64,000 bases of DNA from Clostridium sp. Marseille-P2415 (GCF_900155545.1 NZ_LT732526.1:1950161-2014160), one strand, 5' to 3'. Counted from the first letter of the stretch, positions 18,526-29,077 are shown. Program-made: numbers and translations. Notes: generated from the letters alone by a model not told the origin.

Positions 18526-20241
18526 TTATGAATGATGGATGAACTCTCTCATATAATCTTCCACCTCTTTTACAGTGACATAGGACATGGCCTTATCTGC
18601 CACCGCCTGTAATTCCGCGGTGCTGTAACCGGTTATCAGCTTTCTGGCATTCAATATGGCAGATGCACTCATGCTGAATTCATTTAAACCAAATGCCAGA
18701 AGCAGCGGAATGAGCATCGGATCGCTGGCAGCTTCTCCGCACATGCCGACCATGATCCCTTCCCTGCGGCCGCATTCAATTACGTGTCGGATGCTTCTTA
18801 AAACCGCTGGATTTAAAGGAGAGTACAGATAGGATACCTTATCATTTCCCCTGTCCACGGACATGGTATACTGGGTCAAATCATTGGTTCCAATGCTGAA
18901 GAAATCAACTTCCTTGGCAAATACATCGGCCATCAAAGAAGCCGCTGCCGTCTCTACCATAATTCCTACCTGGATATCCTTTTTATAGGCAATTCCCTTT
19001 TCATCAAGCTCCTTTTTGATCTCTTCAATAAGCGCTTTCGCCTCCCGGTATTCCTCCAGACAGGTTACCATGGGAACCATGATGCGGATGTTGCCAAATG
19101 CGCTGGCCCTTAAGAGCGCGCGCAGCTGAGGCTTGTACACATCCTCTTTCCGGTCCAGACAGAACCGGATAGCGCGGTATCCCAGGAATGGGTTCTCGTC
19201 CTTTTTTAAGCCCATGTAAGGAATCTCCTTATCGCCTCCGATATCCAGTGTACGGATAATCACAGGCTTGCCGTTCATGGCAACCGCTACCTTACGGTAG
19301 GCTTCAAACTGCTCTTCCTCCGTCGGCATTGACGTACGGTCCATGAATAAAAATTCGGTCCGGAACAGACCAATTCCTTCCCCGTCATACTGAAGAACCT
19401 TTTCCACATCCTCCGGCTTCCCGATGTTGGCAACCAGCTCAATGGAGATACCATCCTTTGTCACGTTAGGCTTTCCGATGTATTGTTCCAATTCCTTCTT
19501 TTCTTTTAAATATGCCTCTCTCTTTGCAGCATATTCTGCCTTCACAGACTCTTCCGGATTCACAATGACAATTCCTTCTGAGCCATCAAGTACAAGCTCC
19601 GCTCCGTCGGTCACATGATTTAAAAATCCTTCCAATGCAACCACTGCCGGAATCTCAAGAGCCCTGGCAAGTATGGCGCTGTGGGAAGTCTTTCCCCCCA
19701 GCTCGGTCACAATCCCCGTTACCTTGTCCGGATCGATCCCGGCCGTCATGGAAGGAGTCAGATCCCTTGCCACAATCACGCTTCCTTCCGGAAGGGACGA
19801 GATATCCACAGAGCTTACTCCCAAGAGTATCTTCTGCATGCGGGTTTTAATGTCCCGCATATCCGTGGCCCTCTGCTGCATGAGCTCATCTCCCATGGAA
19901 GCAAACATATCGGCATAAGTATTGCAGACGCTTTCTATCGCAAATTCGCTGTTAACGCACTCCCCAGCGATTGAACCCTCTATTTCACCGGTAAGCATCG
20001 GGTCGGAAAGGAGCAGCAAATGACCATTTAAGATCTCCGCTTCCTTTTCGCCTACCCTTGCCGCCAGATCTTTCGCAAGCGCATCGGTTTCCTCCATAGC
20101 CTGTTTTACCGCCAACTGGAAGCGTACTTTTTCAGCCTCCGGGTCAGCAACGGTCTCCCTTTTAATTTTCAGTTCTGTTTCTTCCACGATAACGGCCTTC
20201 CCAATGCCGATACCCGCAGATGCACTTGTTCCTCTTAACAT
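18526..20241 (-). CDS. ptsI: Phosphotransferase system enzyme I
   Basis: 571 residues, normal length. The phospho-accepting histidine is His187 in GGKTSHSAILAR; the PEP-binding barrel has GIGLFRTEFLFMDR, PMVTCLEE and GMCGEAASDP. It takes phosphate from phosphoenolpyruvate and passes it to HPr for sugar uptake. It lies 39 bases after ptsH. The unusual context is that ptsH-ptsI follow cdaA-cdaR directly. Confidence 0.97.
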   Translation of the reverse strand: MLRGTSASAGIGIGKAVIVEETELKIKRETVADPEAEKVRFQLAVKQAMEETDALAKDLAARVGEKEAEILNGHLLLLSDPMLTGEIEGSIAGECVNSEFAIESVCNTYADMFASMGDELMQQRATDMRDIKTRMQKILLGVSSVDISSLPEGSVIVARDLTPSMTAGIDPDKVTGIVTELGGKTSHSAILARALEIPAVVALEGFLNHVTDGAELVLDGSEGIVIVNPEESVKAEYAAKREAYLKEKKELEQYIGKPNVTKDGISIELVANIGKPEDVEKVLQYDGEGIGLFRTEFLFMDRTSMPTEEEQFEAYRKVAVAMNGKPVIIRTLDIGGDKEIPYMGLKKDENPFLGYRAIRFCLDRKEDVYKPQLRALLRASAFGNIRIMVPMVTCLEEYREAKALIEEIKKELDEKGIAYKKDIQVGIMVETAAASLMADVFAKEVDFFSIGTNDLTQYTMSVDRGNDKVSYLYSPLNPAVLRSIRHVIECGRREGIMVGMCGEAASDPMLIPLLLAFGLNEFSMSASAILNARKLITGYSTAELQAVADKAMSYVTVKEVEDYMREFIHHS

Positions 20242-20280
20242 TACAAGCAGTCCTCCTAATTAATTATTGAATTAAGTAAT

Positions 20281-20544
20281 CTATTCGCCAAGGCCCTCCT
20301 CAACAGCCTTGACCATGGTCGCCAGAGCTTCCTCTTCATCTGCTCCCTCACAGACAAAGGTAATCTCGTCGCCGCTTTTTACGCAGGCGCCCAATACACT
20401 AAGCACGCTTTTCGCATTGGCAGTGGTATTCTTAAATCGAAAACTCACTGTAGAATTAAAGTTCATGGCTTCCTTACAAAGAATTCCTGCCGGCCTTAAG
20501 TGCAGGCCGGTAGGATTCTTTATAACAACTTTAGCACTGACCAT
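20281..20544 (-). CDS. ptsH: HPr phosphocarrier protein
   Basis: 87 residues from the ATG at 20544, which has GGAGG eight bases upstream; a longer in-frame start at 20571 does not. The active-site His15 lies in NPTGLHLRPA (leucine replaces the usual alanine of GLHARPA). A serine at position 46 (AKSVLSVLGA) is where HPr kinase phosphorylates in Firmicutes. HPr relays phosphate from enzyme I to sugar-specific EIIA proteins. It starts 24 bases after cdaR. Confidence 0.95.
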   Translation of the reverse strand: MVSAKVVIKNPTGLHLRPAGILCKEAMNFNSTVSFRFKNTTANAKSVLSVLGACVKSGDEITFVCEGADEEEALATMVKAVEEGLGE

Positions 20545-20567
20545 ACTGAATTTCCTCCATTCTATCA

Positions 20568-21881
20568 TCATTCTTCCCTTTTTTGCGATTGTGTCTCTTC
20601 CACTTCTGTGGAGGCCGCAGCAGTACTTCCTTCAGTTGCAGGTTCTGTACTCTTAGGGACAACCGTAACGTTGAACGGAGTAAAGCCAACCACTTCAAAT
20701 CCTCCCGATACCTCAAACGTCAGCATTCCAGGATGAGGGCCAGGCACCAGATTAGAAACGTCAAGGACCGCATTCAAATCCTTTTCCTCCAGAGCGTCAA
20801 GGTCTTCCTTCAGACCCTTTATGGTAACATCGGAAGTTTCCTTATCAAAGCTGTAATCGTAATCAGCCCCCATTCCCTTCTTATCCAGTTGATCCAGCTT
20901 CAGGGGGAACACCCTGGTCGTCAGCGGTTCTACCTTAAGCTTTACGGTTACATTCTTATATTCTTCCCCTACAACAGAGGTACTTGGCGGCAGATACTGG
21001 CTTAAATCCAGCCGGACCACTTTATCGGCGGTAGCACCGTCAATGTTTAACTTATCCGACGAAACAGACAATGTGGACAAGGACGCCAGGATGGACTTGG
21101 TACCCACGACCGGAACCGATTTCACGCTGCATTCCACCCCTGTATACCGGTATCCCTTTGCCACCTCTCCCGAAACTTCAAAGTTAAGGGAAAGATTTTT
21201 GGCTTTCAGTATGGATACGTTATATTCGATCTCCTGCCGGTTAACCGTAACATTATCCCCTATATCCAGCTTATTGCCGTTTGCATCATAAAAGACCGGA
21301 GCGACCGTTCCATTCCGGTCCGCATCGGCATTGTCCACATCGATCTCCACTCCCATATAATTGATCTGGCCGATCTGGGATTCCGGACCTTCCACCGTCA
21401 CGTAATCCGGTGACAGGCTGATCATCCCCAGAGCATAACCTTCCGCAGGCTCACCGGCTTTGACTTTAAGATCGAATTTCTTGCGCTGAAGCTCTTCCGT
21501 TTTAACCCGGATTACCATGGGTTTTGCCGTAATGGTATCACTTTTAACCAGTGCCTCTTTATCCTTGTTTATTTCCACGGTAATCGGAATCGCTCCGGTC
21601 ACATTATAGTCCTTCAAATCAACATATGCATGAAAGTCTGAGGCCTTCACCAGAGACCGGTCCCTGGTCCTCACCTGATAACTGACTGTCACGACATCCT
21701 TTCCCATCTCATAGGTTAAATTGGCAGCTTTCAGCACTTCCTCATTTTGCACCTCTACTGTGACTAACTGGGAATCGTCAATGACCGGATTGGAAATGTT
21801 AACAATCGCCATCCACACTGCAAAGGCAAGCACCAGGGAAGCAACCTTGAGTCCAAGATTATTTAAAAGTTTTTCCTTCAT
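20568..21881 (-). CDS. cdaR: CdaR, YbbR-domain regulator of diadenylate cyclase
   Basis: 437 residues: one N-terminal membrane anchor (LKVASLVLAFAVWMAIVNI) followed by about four extracellular YbbR repeats and an acidic T/E-rich tail. In Firmicutes CdaR binds the membrane cyclase CdaA and tunes its activity. The start codon lies inside the end of cdaA (23-base overlap), so the two are translationally coupled. The glmM gene that follows cdaAR in many Firmicutes is not here; ptsH and ptsI follow instead. Confidence 0.92.
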   Translation of the reverse strand: MKEKLLNNLGLKVASLVLAFAVWMAIVNISNPVIDDSQLVTVEVQNEEVLKAANLTYEMGKDVVTVSYQVRTRDRSLVKASDFHAYVDLKDYNVTGAIPITVEINKDKEALVKSDTITAKPMVIRVKTEELQRKKFDLKVKAGEPAEGYALGMISLSPDYVTVEGPESQIGQINYMGVEIDVDNADADRNGTVAPVFYDANGNKLDIGDNVTVNRQEIEYNVSILKAKNLSLNFEVSGEVAKGYRYTGVECSVKSVPVVGTKSILASLSTLSVSSDKLNIDGATADKVVRLDLSQYLPPSTSVVGEEYKNVTVKLKVEPLTTRVFPLKLDQLDKKGMGADYDYSFDKETSDVTIKGLKEDLDALEEKDLNAVLDVSNLVPGPHPGMLTFEVSGGFEVVGFTPFNVTVVPKSTEPATEGSTAAASTEVEETQSQKREE

Positions 21882-22740
21882 TCTTCCGCCTTCCCTTCAA
21901 AATCCTGAATCTGCTTCCTTCCTCTTCCACCTGTTTTACTCCGGACAGGATGGTCCGGAGCATATCTGCATCTATAATCCGCTTCAGCCCGCCTTCCAAA
22001 GCCACAGTCACACGCCCGGTCTCTTCCGATACCACGATGGTAATGCTGTCGCTGACTTCGCTGACCCCTACCGCAGCCCTGTGCCTCGTACCGAGGTCTT
22101 TGCTGATCGTCATATTATCGGACAACGGCAGATAGCAGGTAGCCGCTGCCACCCGGTTTCCGCGGATCACCACCGCTCCGTCATGCAGCGGTGTGTTATG
22201 CTCAAAAATATTGATAAGAAGCTGGCTGCTTACAATGCCTCCCACCTCAATTCCGGTACGCTCAATCTCCTTTAGGGAATCTCCCCTCTCTATTACCATG
22301 AGGGCTCCCGTCTTGACCTTTGCCATCTCAAAAGTCGCCTTAACCAGCTCATTGATGGTCTTATCCGTAAAACCGGAATTATCTCTTCCATCATCAAAGG
22401 TCAGGATTCCGGTAAACGGATTCTTGCTTCCCAGCTGCTCCAGAGCCTTCCGAAGCTCCGGCTGGAAGATCACGATTGCCATGGTCACCGCCGGCGTCGC
22501 AATTTTATTGAGAATCCAAAAAATGTTATCAAGCCGGAAAACATAAGCAAATACATAGAAAACAAGGATCACAATGATTCCCTTTAACAGAGTCCAGGCC
22601 CTTGTATTCATGATCCAGGTCAGCAGCTCATACAGCAGAACAGCAATAATAATAATCTCAACCAGGTTTGTTTTCGATATCCTGGGCAGAAAAGAAACCC
22701 AGGAATACATCCCATCTAAAAAATCTGCCATGTTATCCAC
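21859..22740 (-). CDS. cdaA: Membrane diadenylate cyclase CdaA
   Basis: 293 residues: three N-terminal membrane helices (about 25-90) and a DisA_N catalytic domain with the required DGA (187-189, HDGAVVIRGNR) and RHR (219-221, GTRHRAAVG) motifs. It makes c-di-AMP from two ATP at the membrane; the nucleotide controls potassium, osmolyte uptake and wall homeostasis. GGGAGGTGG precedes the ATG. A BusR-like c-di-AMP receptor gene is 18 kb to the right. Confidence 0.96.
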   Translation of the reverse strand: MDNMADFLDGMYSWVSFLPRISKTNLVEIIIIAVLLYELLTWIMNTRAWTLLKGIIVILVFYVFAYVFRLDNIFWILNKIATPAVTMAIVIFQPELRKALEQLGSKNPFTGILTFDDGRDNSGFTDKTINELVKATFEMAKVKTGALMVIERGDSLKEIERTGIEVGGIVSSQLLINIFEHNTPLHDGAVVIRGNRVAAATCYLPLSDNMTISKDLGTRHRAAVGVSEVSDSITIVVSEETGRVTVALEGGLKRIIDADMLRTILSGVKQVEEEGSRFRILKGRRKNEGKTFK

Positions 22741-22757
22741 CTCCCTTTTATTTCTTT

Positions 22758-23705
22758 CTACCTCTGCGGTCTTTGGAGTTTTCTGGCATTGATTTTCTGA
22801 ACTTTTACGTCAGGCGTGCTGACTGTCAGCTTTGGTACCGCCTTGACATAATAATAATAGTCATCATCTTCAAATTGTACATATTCCGTCCGCGAATAAT
22901 CCACTGCAAAAATGAAAAAAGTATAGATCCCTGCAATAATAATGGATATCAGGATTCCAACCAGAAGCTGGATAACGGAAACCGACACATCCGCGGTAAT
23001 ATCTCCGATAAAAATCACGCTAAGCTGTGCAATGGTTCCCGCTACTATGGCAATGATCCAGGAGTAATCCACGGATAAATTCCGGATGATCACCACCACC
23101 ACAAGTGCCAGGGCAAACGCTACAACCATCACGAGCATCAGCTTATTGGACAACAGGCTCTTCATGAGCTGCATGAATTTCTGTACCTCATCCATTGACA
23201 TATCATTTGTTAAAACTCCGGCATTCTGCTTTACATAGAGAAGCGTATAATAAATGAAAACGCCGCAGCTTACCGGAATGACGGAAACAATGCTTCCTGA
23301 AAGGCCTACGATCAGCGGGATTGCATAAGGTATCTTTAAAAGGAAAAATACCGGGGTCAGCACAAGTAAATAGCTGTCACCCGGCTGGAATCCATAATAA
23401 AGAAGTCCTACCACCACAACAAAGACAGCCATAACCAGCGTAATCTCAAGAGAAATCCCTGATAAATGGGCAAGCATAAATCCGGCTGCCAGAAAAGAGA
23501 TGGCTCCATAGGGCAAAAATGAACATACCAAAGCCAGAACCAGAGGAATAAAAGGCCCTGTCAGCATTGCCATAAAACCGATATTCTGATTCATCAGGGA
23601 AAACGCCAGACAGCTGAAGATAAACTTGATCACAGGCGTTACATAAATTTCAAACCTTGCGTAAAATTCTTTCAACCGTTCTTTCAATACGAGAAGGCCC
23701 ATCAT
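22758..23705 (-). CDS. Uncharacterised multi-pass membrane protein upstream of cdaA
   Basis: 315 residues with about eight hydrophobic helices; a cytoplasmic stretch NDMSMDEVQKFMQLMKS in the middle and a charged C-terminal tail after an acidic-tyrosine patch (FEDDDYYYYVKA). I do not recognise a named family. The first ATG (23705) is used because AAGGAGG lies nine bases before it; it overlaps the stop of the preceding gene by four bases. It is 17 bases upstream of cdaA in the same operon, so a link to envelope or c-di-AMP physiology is possible. Confidence 0.8.
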   Translation of the reverse strand: MMGLLVLKERLKEFYARFEIYVTPVIKFIFSCLAFSLMNQNIGFMAMLTGPFIPLVLALVCSFLPYGAISFLAAGFMLAHLSGISLEITLVMAVFVVVVGLLYYGFQPGDSYLLVLTPVFFLLKIPYAIPLIVGLSGSIVSVIPVSCGVFIYYTLLYVKQNAGVLTNDMSMDEVQKFMQLMKSLLSNKLMLVMVVAFALALVVVVIIRNLSVDYSWIIAIVAGTIAQLSVIFIGDITADVSVSVIQLLVGILISIIIAGIYTFFIFAVDYSRTEYVQFEDDDYYYYVKAVPKLTVSTPDVKVQKINARKLQRPQR

Positions 23706-24130
23706 GATGTCCGCCCTCCTTTTGTTCTTTTTAAAGGCCTGGCATTCCCTTCGTATCGCTTGTCCAGTCTTTTCAATTTTGCTAAATATACCTTTATCCC
23801 ACGGCTGGCGTATTCATACCGTTTCATATAAACATGACCGCTGATACCCAGATAGATCACCAGTCCTGCAATGTAAATCACGCCAATCCGGATTCCGGCA
23901 GCAGTCAGGCTGCTCCGTTCCATGGTGTTCAGCCACTGTTCCATATAATATAGCCCCCACAAAATCAGGCATAACATAAAACTCAGGGTGTAGCTGAAAA
24001 AGGAGCGGAACAGCTTACTGCCGATATAATCGCTTTTGAAGTAACGGTTAACAGGAAATATCCTCTTTCCCTCGTGTTTTTCAAACATGGCAAGATTGGT
24101 CATGATTTTAATTTTCTCTTCACTAAGCAT
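23702..24130 (-). CDS. Small membrane protein of the cdaA operon
   Basis: 142 residues: an N-terminal soluble part (about 1-40), two membrane helices (about 44-62 and 76-97), and a strongly basic C-terminus (YLAKLKRLDKRYEGNARPLK). No family recognised. The ATG is preceded by GAAGGAG. Its stop overlaps the start of the next membrane protein, so the pair is translationally coupled; it appears to be the first gene of the operon leading to cdaA, cdaR, ptsH and ptsI. Confidence 0.75.
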   Translation of the reverse strand: MLSEEKIKIMTNLAMFEKHEGKRIFPVNRYFKSDYIGSKLFRSFFSYTLSFMLCLILWGLYYMEQWLNTMERSSLTAAGIRIGVIYIAGLVIYLGISGHVYMKRYEYASRGIKVYLAKLKRLDKRYEGNARPLKRTKGGRTS

Positions 24131-24243
24131 ATGGTCTCCTTCACTATACCATAAGATATCACTTTATTATAGCATAGAACTTTTTACTTTGCGAGCCCCA
24201 TACGGAATTTTTATTATTTTGTAATGAATCCAATGTTTCCATA

Positions 24244-24298
24244 CCGGAAAAACAGCTGTTTCCGGGGAAAAAACCAGCGCAGCGGATCCGCTGCGCTG
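24244..24298 (-). terminator. Two tandem hairpins ending the MacA/MacB operon
   Basis: A perfect 24-base palindrome (24275-24298, CAGCGCAGCGGA and complement) lies just after the permease stop codon and is followed on the minus strand by GGTTTTTTCC. A second palindrome CCGGAAA/TTTCCGG encloses AACAGCTG (24244-24265). Confidence 0.85.
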
Positions 24299-24299
24299 T

Positions 24300-25511
24300 C
24301 TATTCATATCTTAAGGCGTCAATCGGGTCTGCCTTAGCAGCCTTTGAGGCCGGGTATATACCAAAAAATAAACCTACTAAAGCCGAAAAACCTACCGCCA
24401 CCAGGATTACAGGCAGTTTTATAACCACCGCAATGCCAAACAGCGCTCCACCGATCAGAACCAGCCCTGCGCCTACCGCAATGCCCAATATTCCGCCCAA
24501 AGCAGAAAGAATCGCTGATTCGGTCAAAAACTGGATCAAAACGTCCCGTGTCTTTGCGCCTAACGCCTTCCGGATTCCGATTTCCCTTGTTCTCTCGGTA
24601 ACAGAAACCAGCATAATATTCATGATCCCGATTCCGCCTACCAGAAGAGAGATTGCTGCGATTCCGCCCACAGCGGCAGATAAGCCGCCCATCATGGTGT
24701 CTGCACTTCCCATCTCACTTGCCACGGAGTAGAACGTAACATCTTCCACCTTCCGGTTTTTGAGCTTAGCTATATAAGCGGAAAACTTATCAGAAAAAGC
24801 CTCCATATCAGTTCCTTCTTTTGCGTAAAGCCTGATGTTGAAAAAGGTATCATTTGGCCAGGTCAACAGAGAATTTGGGATATAACCTGCCTTGGTTTTA
24901 CTGCTTCCCATCATCAATGCCTCAAAAGGACTCTGATCAAGCCGGTATATACCAACCACATTATAATCGTCTGTAACGTTGTAAATGGTAGTGCGGAATG
25001 TTTTCCCTACCGCATTTTCCGTACCGAACAGTTCCTTTGCTCCCTTTGCTTCCAAAACAACATTGTTTTTTCTGCCCTTTATATCGGCTTCATTTAAATT
25101 CCGGCCATAAACAATGTTGATTTCATGTACATCCGGATAATTGGCATAGATGCCTTCAAACTGATATTTAACCTTATTGCGTCCAAAAATGGCTTCCGCA
25201 CTCACGCTGGCATTGCTGTCAATGTAGCTGATATCATTGCCGAACACTTCTTTGATCCGGTCCATCTCATCAAGGGTAAAATAATCACTCTGCCTCATAT
25301 CCTCCCCATCCTTTGGCCAGATATAAACATTGGCCAGGGTCATCCCCACATTCTTATAGAGATCGGATACCATGAAACGCATGGTATCTCCAATGGATAC
25401 AATTGCTATGACAGAACCAATGCCGATGATGATTCCAAGCATGGTCAGAAAGGACCGCATCTTGTTGGCCTTAATGGCGTGAATGGCCATACTCATATTT
25501 TCCAGTAACAT
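24300..25511 (-). CDS. MacB-like ABC transporter permease (second copy)
   Basis: 403 residues with the MacB/FtsX topology: an N-terminal helix in [20 protein letters not shown], a large extracytoplasmic core domain, and three C-terminal helices after [20 protein letters not shown]. It shares long identical stretches with the permease at 25526-26734 (for example [19 protein letters not shown]), so the two are tandem duplicates that have diverged and probably form a heterodimer. Substrate unknown; relatives export peptides, toxins or drugs. Confidence 0.9.
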   Translation of the reverse strand: MLLENMSMAIHAIKANKMRSFLTMLGIIIGIGSVIAIVSIGDTMRFMVSDLYKNVGMTLANVYIWPKDGEDMRQSDYFTLDEMDRIKEVFGNDISYIDSNASVSAEAIFGRNKVKYQFEGIYANYPDVHEINIVYGRNLNEADIKGRKNNVVLEAKGAKELFGTENAVGKTFRTTIYNVTDDYNVVGIYRLDQSPFEALMMGSSKTKAGYIPNSLLTWPNDTFFNIRLYAKEGTDMEAFSDKFSAYIAKLKNRKVEDVTFYSVASEMGSADTMMGGLSAAVGGIAAISLLVGGIGIMNIMLVSVTERTREIGIRKALGAKTRDVLIQFLTESAILSALGGILGIAVGAGLVLIGGALFGIAVVIKLPVILVAVGFSALVGLFFGIYPASKAAKADPIDALRYE

Positions 25512-25525
25512 GATGCCTCCTCCTT

Positions 25526-26734
25526 TTATTCATACCTTAACGCTTCGATCGGGTCGGCTTTTGCCGCCTTTGAAGCCGGATAAAGACCAAAGAAAATTCC
25601 TACCAGAGCTGAAAAACCAACTGCTATGATCACCACAGCGGGCTTTACGATCACGGTCATTTTTAAGGCGGCGCCTCCTGTCTTAACCAACAGCACTCCC
25701 AGGATGATGCCGATGATCCCTCCGCAGGCCGACATGAGGGCGGATTCCGTCAGAAATTGAATCATGATATCCTTTGTTCTGGCACCCAATGCCTTTCGGA
25801 TTCCTATTTCCCGTGTCCGTTCCGTAACAGAAACCATCATGATATTCATGATCCCGATTCCGCCTACAAGCAGTGAAATGGCAGCAATTCCTCCTACAGC
25901 AGCCGACATGCCCGAAAGCTGGGAATCCATGCTCCCCATCTGTTCCACCACAGACATGGTCCTGATTTCCGATTCCGGACGGTTTTTCAGTTTCGCAACA
26001 TACCTGGTCAATTCTGAAAGAAATGCATTCATATCAACCCCATCCCGGATATAGAAATTCAGATCCTGAAAATAATCATTGGGTTTTGTGAGAACGGTAT
26101 CCGGTATGAAACCGGACTGGTTCTGGCCATTCCCGATCAACATGGCCATCATGGGAGACATATCCTTGTGGTACACCCCTACAACCGTAAATTCCTGGGT
26201 ATCCTTATTTATGGTCATGCGGAAGGTCCTTCCCACACAGTCTGCCGTGCCGAACAGCTGTATTGCGCCTTTGTCCTCCAGAACCACATGGTTGGCCGCA
26301 CCTCTCACATCCGCTGCGTTTATCGCCCTGCCGTAAATAATGTTTAAAGGCTGTACATCCGTATAATTAGAATCAATGCCCTGGAATTGGTATTTCACCT
26401 TTTTACGCCCGTTAACCGCTTCCGTTTCCGCATAAGCATCGCTGTCAATGTACTCAATTTTGTCCTGGTAAAGGTCCTTAATCCGTTCCATTTCGTCCCT
26501 TGTAAAATAATCCGTCATGCGGAAGTCATCCACCTCATAGGACACCATGACAACAGCCCGGTTAAATCCTACATCCTTATAGGCGTCCGAAAAGAGATTC
26601 CTCATGCTGTCGCCCACGGATACAATGGCAATCACCGCTCCGATGCCAATGATAATTCCCAGCATGGTCAGAAAGGATCTCATTTTATTGGACTTTATGG
26701 CGTGAAGTGCCATACTCATATTTTCTATCAGCAT
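25526..26734 (-). CDS. MacB-like ABC transporter permease (first copy)
   Basis: 402 residues with the same layout as its downstream paralogue: [20 protein letters not shown], a MacB_PCD core domain (about 40-240), and [20 protein letters not shown] before the last helices. It overlaps the end of the ATPase gene by seven bases and is 14 bases upstream of the second copy. Together they would form the membrane part of a mechanotransmission-type ABC exporter. Confidence 0.9.
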   Translation of the reverse strand: MLIENMSMALHAIKSNKMRSFLTMLGIIIGIGAVIAIVSVGDSMRNLFSDAYKDVGFNRAVVMVSYEVDDFRMTDYFTRDEMERIKDLYQDKIEYIDSDAYAETEAVNGRKKVKYQFQGIDSNYTDVQPLNIIYGRAINAADVRGAANHVVLEDKGAIQLFGTADCVGRTFRMTINKDTQEFTVVGVYHKDMSPMMAMLIGNGQNQSGFIPDTVLTKPNDYFQDLNFYIRDGVDMNAFLSELTRYVAKLKNRPESEIRTMSVVEQMGSMDSQLSGMSAAVGGIAAISLLVGGIGIMNIMMVSVTERTREIGIRKALGARTKDIMIQFLTESALMSACGGIIGIILGVLLVKTGGAALKMTVIVKPAVVIIAVGFSALVGIFFGLYPASKAAKADPIEALRYE

Positions 26735-27519
26735 GACGTCCCCTCTCTCTGCATCCTTGCTGCCTCCTCAGGCGTGAGATTCTTGGGAACATTCGGGGTA
26801 TCACTTACCAGCTGTCCATCCCGGAACCGTATGATCCGCTCGGTGAATGCCGCAATGTCTTCTTCATGGGTTACCAGCACCACCGTAGCACCTTCCTTGT
26901 GAAGCTTGGAAAACAGCTCCATGATCTCCACCGAGGAAGCCGTATCCAGATTACCCGTAGGTTCGTCGGCCAGAATGAGGGGGGGCTCATTGGCCAATGC
27001 CCTGGCAATGGCCACTCTCTGCCTCTGTCCGCCGGAAAGCTCATTCGGCATGTGCTCATACCTGCTGCCCAATCCTACGCGTTCCAAAAGGTCCAGAGCA
27101 CGTTTCTCTCTGGCCTTTCTGGAAATATGGGCATAGGTCATGGGCAATTCCACGTTTTTTAGCGCAGAGGTACGTGATATCAGGTTAAAGGACTGGAATA
27201 CAAATCCTATCTTTCGGTTCCTGATGGCCGATAAGTCATCAGGGGGCAGATCAGCAGTATCGATGCCATCCAGATAATAATGGCCCATGGTCGGCCGGTC
27301 CAAACAGCCTAAAATATTCATAAGCGTTGATTTTCCGGATCCGGACTGCCCCATAATGGATACAAATTCGCCGCGCTTAATGGTTAAGTTCACCCTTTTT
27401 AACCCCAGCACCTTGATGGAACCGGTATCATAGACCTTTACCATGTCAACCAGCTTTATTAAATCTTCCCTGACATTTTCCGTTATGTAGGCCGGAAGCT
27501 TATCTTTCTTTTTCCACAT
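26728..27519 (-). CDS. MacB/LolD-type ABC transporter ATP-binding protein
   Basis: 263 residues with Walker [10 protein letters not shown], signature [15 protein letters not shown] and Walker [13 protein letters not shown], the last being typical of the MacB/LolD group. It powers the two MacB-like permeases. ATPase, permeases and the adaptor gene upstream form one operon with gaps of at most 14 bases. Confidence 0.93.
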   Translation of the reverse strand: MWKKKDKLPAYITENVREDLIKLVDMVKVYDTGSIKVLGLKRVNLTIKRGEFVSIMGQSGSGKSTLMNILGCLDRPTMGHYYLDGIDTADLPPDDLSAIRNRKIGFVFQSFNLISRTSALKNVELPMTYAHISRKAREKRALDLLERVGLGSRYEHMPNELSGGQRQRVAIARALANEPPLILADEPTGNLDTASSVEIMELFSKLHKEGATVVLVTHEEDIAAFTERIIRFRDGQLVSDTPNVPKNLTPEEAARMQREGTSC

Positions 27520-27532
27520 GCTGCCTCCCCCT

Positions 27533-28924
27533 TTACTGGACCGATGGTGCCACGGTCACTGTCATGCCATCCGCGATCATTCCGGAAGGCGTCTCAATCA
27601 CCTGCATTCCTTCCGTGAGGGTTCCCTCCTCTTCTGGTATGATTTCTACCTGGATGTCGCTTTCAACTCCGGTCTTAACCTTAATGAATTTCACCGTATT
27701 CTGCTCCACCACAGCAATGGCCATGCTGTCATCGGGCTGCTGGATCAGAGAGGAAATCGGAACCACCCATGCATTTTCCGCCTTCTGGAGTTCAATCTTT
27801 GCCTTGGCGGTAATGCCTGCGATCAGGCGGGTATTCTGATCAATGATCCGGATCGTGGTAGGAATGACTCTCTCCGTAGAACCGTTTCCCTTTTCCTCAC
27901 CGGTGGGGGAAATAGCGGTCACCTCGCCTTTCACGGTTTCGCCGTTTAAAATATCGGCACTGATATCCACCGGCTGTCCGATCGCTACCTTGCCAATGGA
28001 ATACTCGCTTACATTTATTTTCATTTCCAGTACATCTAAATTATTGATAATGAACATTGGCTTATCATCATCGGTTTTATCCGCAAACCGCCCCACCTTA
28101 CAGTTGACCCGTACAACTGTACCTGTTATCGGGCTGGTGACCTTGGTATTGGAAAGCGCCTCATTCTTTTGCTCCAGCTCAAACGCTGCCTTTTCGATCT
28201 GCAGAGAATAGGATTCATTGGCAACAGGTCTTCCGTCTTTTAATGTATAGGTGCTCATTTCCCTTTGGGCATCATTCATCGTATTGGAAGCTGTCTCCAG
28301 CTCCACCTGGGAAGCACTTCCTCCCTGGAACAGGGTGAGAGTCCTGTCATAATTGGCTTTTGCGGTATCATAGTCCTGCTTCGCCTTAGCGTAGCCGTTT
28401 TCCGCTTCCAGCTGCTTATCATTATAGGTGCTGACAGCCAGATCGTAATCGTTCTGGGCGATGTCCACTTCTTTTTTTGCATCCTTATCATCCAGAGTGG
28501 CCAAAAGCTGTCCCTTTTCCACCCGGTCCCCTTCCTTGACCGGAAGTTCCAGAATCTCCGCATGAAGATTGGAAACCACCTCCACGCTGTCGGTCCCCTG
28601 CACCGGACCGCTTACCGAGAGCATCTCGACCACCTCACCCTTTTTAAGGGGTGACGTATTCACCATCATGGACACACTGTTTCCGCCTGCCAAAACCCGG
28701 AAGGCAAGAAAAAGGACTCCAATGGCTGCCGCCCCTCCAGTGATGATCTTCCGTTTTCTGCTCCATTTTTTTCTGATACGCTTCTTTTTCTTTTTTCCGC
28801 CTTTTTCCTCTTCCATCAGGCTTTGCAGCTCTTTATCAAACGCTTCGTCAGACATGGCTTCCACTTCTGTTTCCGTATCCACCGCTTCGCTGTTTTTTTT
28901 CCTTATGGGTTTCCATGCTTTCAT
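27533..28924 (-). CDS. MacA-like membrane-fusion adaptor protein
   Basis: 463 residues from the ATG at 28924, which has AGGAGGGAAAAGGGC before it; an in-frame start at 28957 does not. An acidic cytoplasmic N-terminus with a KKKKKRIRKKWSRKRK patch precedes one membrane anchor (AAIGVLFLAFRVLAGG). Then come the lipoyl half-motif (EGDRVEKGQLLATLDDKDA), a coiled-coil hairpin and beta-barrel domains. In Gram-positive bacteria such adaptors work with MacB-like permeases to export molecules across the membrane. First gene of the operon. Confidence 0.9.
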   Translation of the reverse strand: MKAWKPIRKKNSEAVDTETEVEAMSDEAFDKELQSLMEEEKGGKKKKKRIRKKWSRKRKIITGGAAAIGVLFLAFRVLAGGNSVSMMVNTSPLKKGEVVEMLSVSGPVQGTDSVEVVSNLHAEILELPVKEGDRVEKGQLLATLDDKDAKKEVDIAQNDYDLAVSTYNDKQLEAENGYAKAKQDYDTAKANYDRTLTLFQGGSASQVELETASNTMNDAQREMSTYTLKDGRPVANESYSLQIEKAAFELEQKNEALSNTKVTSPITGTVVRVNCKVGRFADKTDDDKPMFIINNLDVLEMKINVSEYSIGKVAIGQPVDISADILNGETVKGEVTAISPTGEEKGNGSTERVIPTTIRIIDQNTRLIAGITAKAKIELQKAENAWVVPISSLIQQPDDSMAIAVVEQNTVKFIKVKTGVESDIQVEIIPEEEGTLTEGMQVIETPSGMIADGMTVTVAPSVQ

Positions 28925-29077
28925 GCCCTTTTCCCTCCTAATTGAATACAATTCCATTTTTTCTTATTATAACGGGCTGTTATAACAAATTTCTGTATGA
29001 AATTCTTACATTTTTCTAAATATTTCCATTTTTCCTGCTAATTACCTCCATTCATACACCCTGATGCTCAAACCGAA

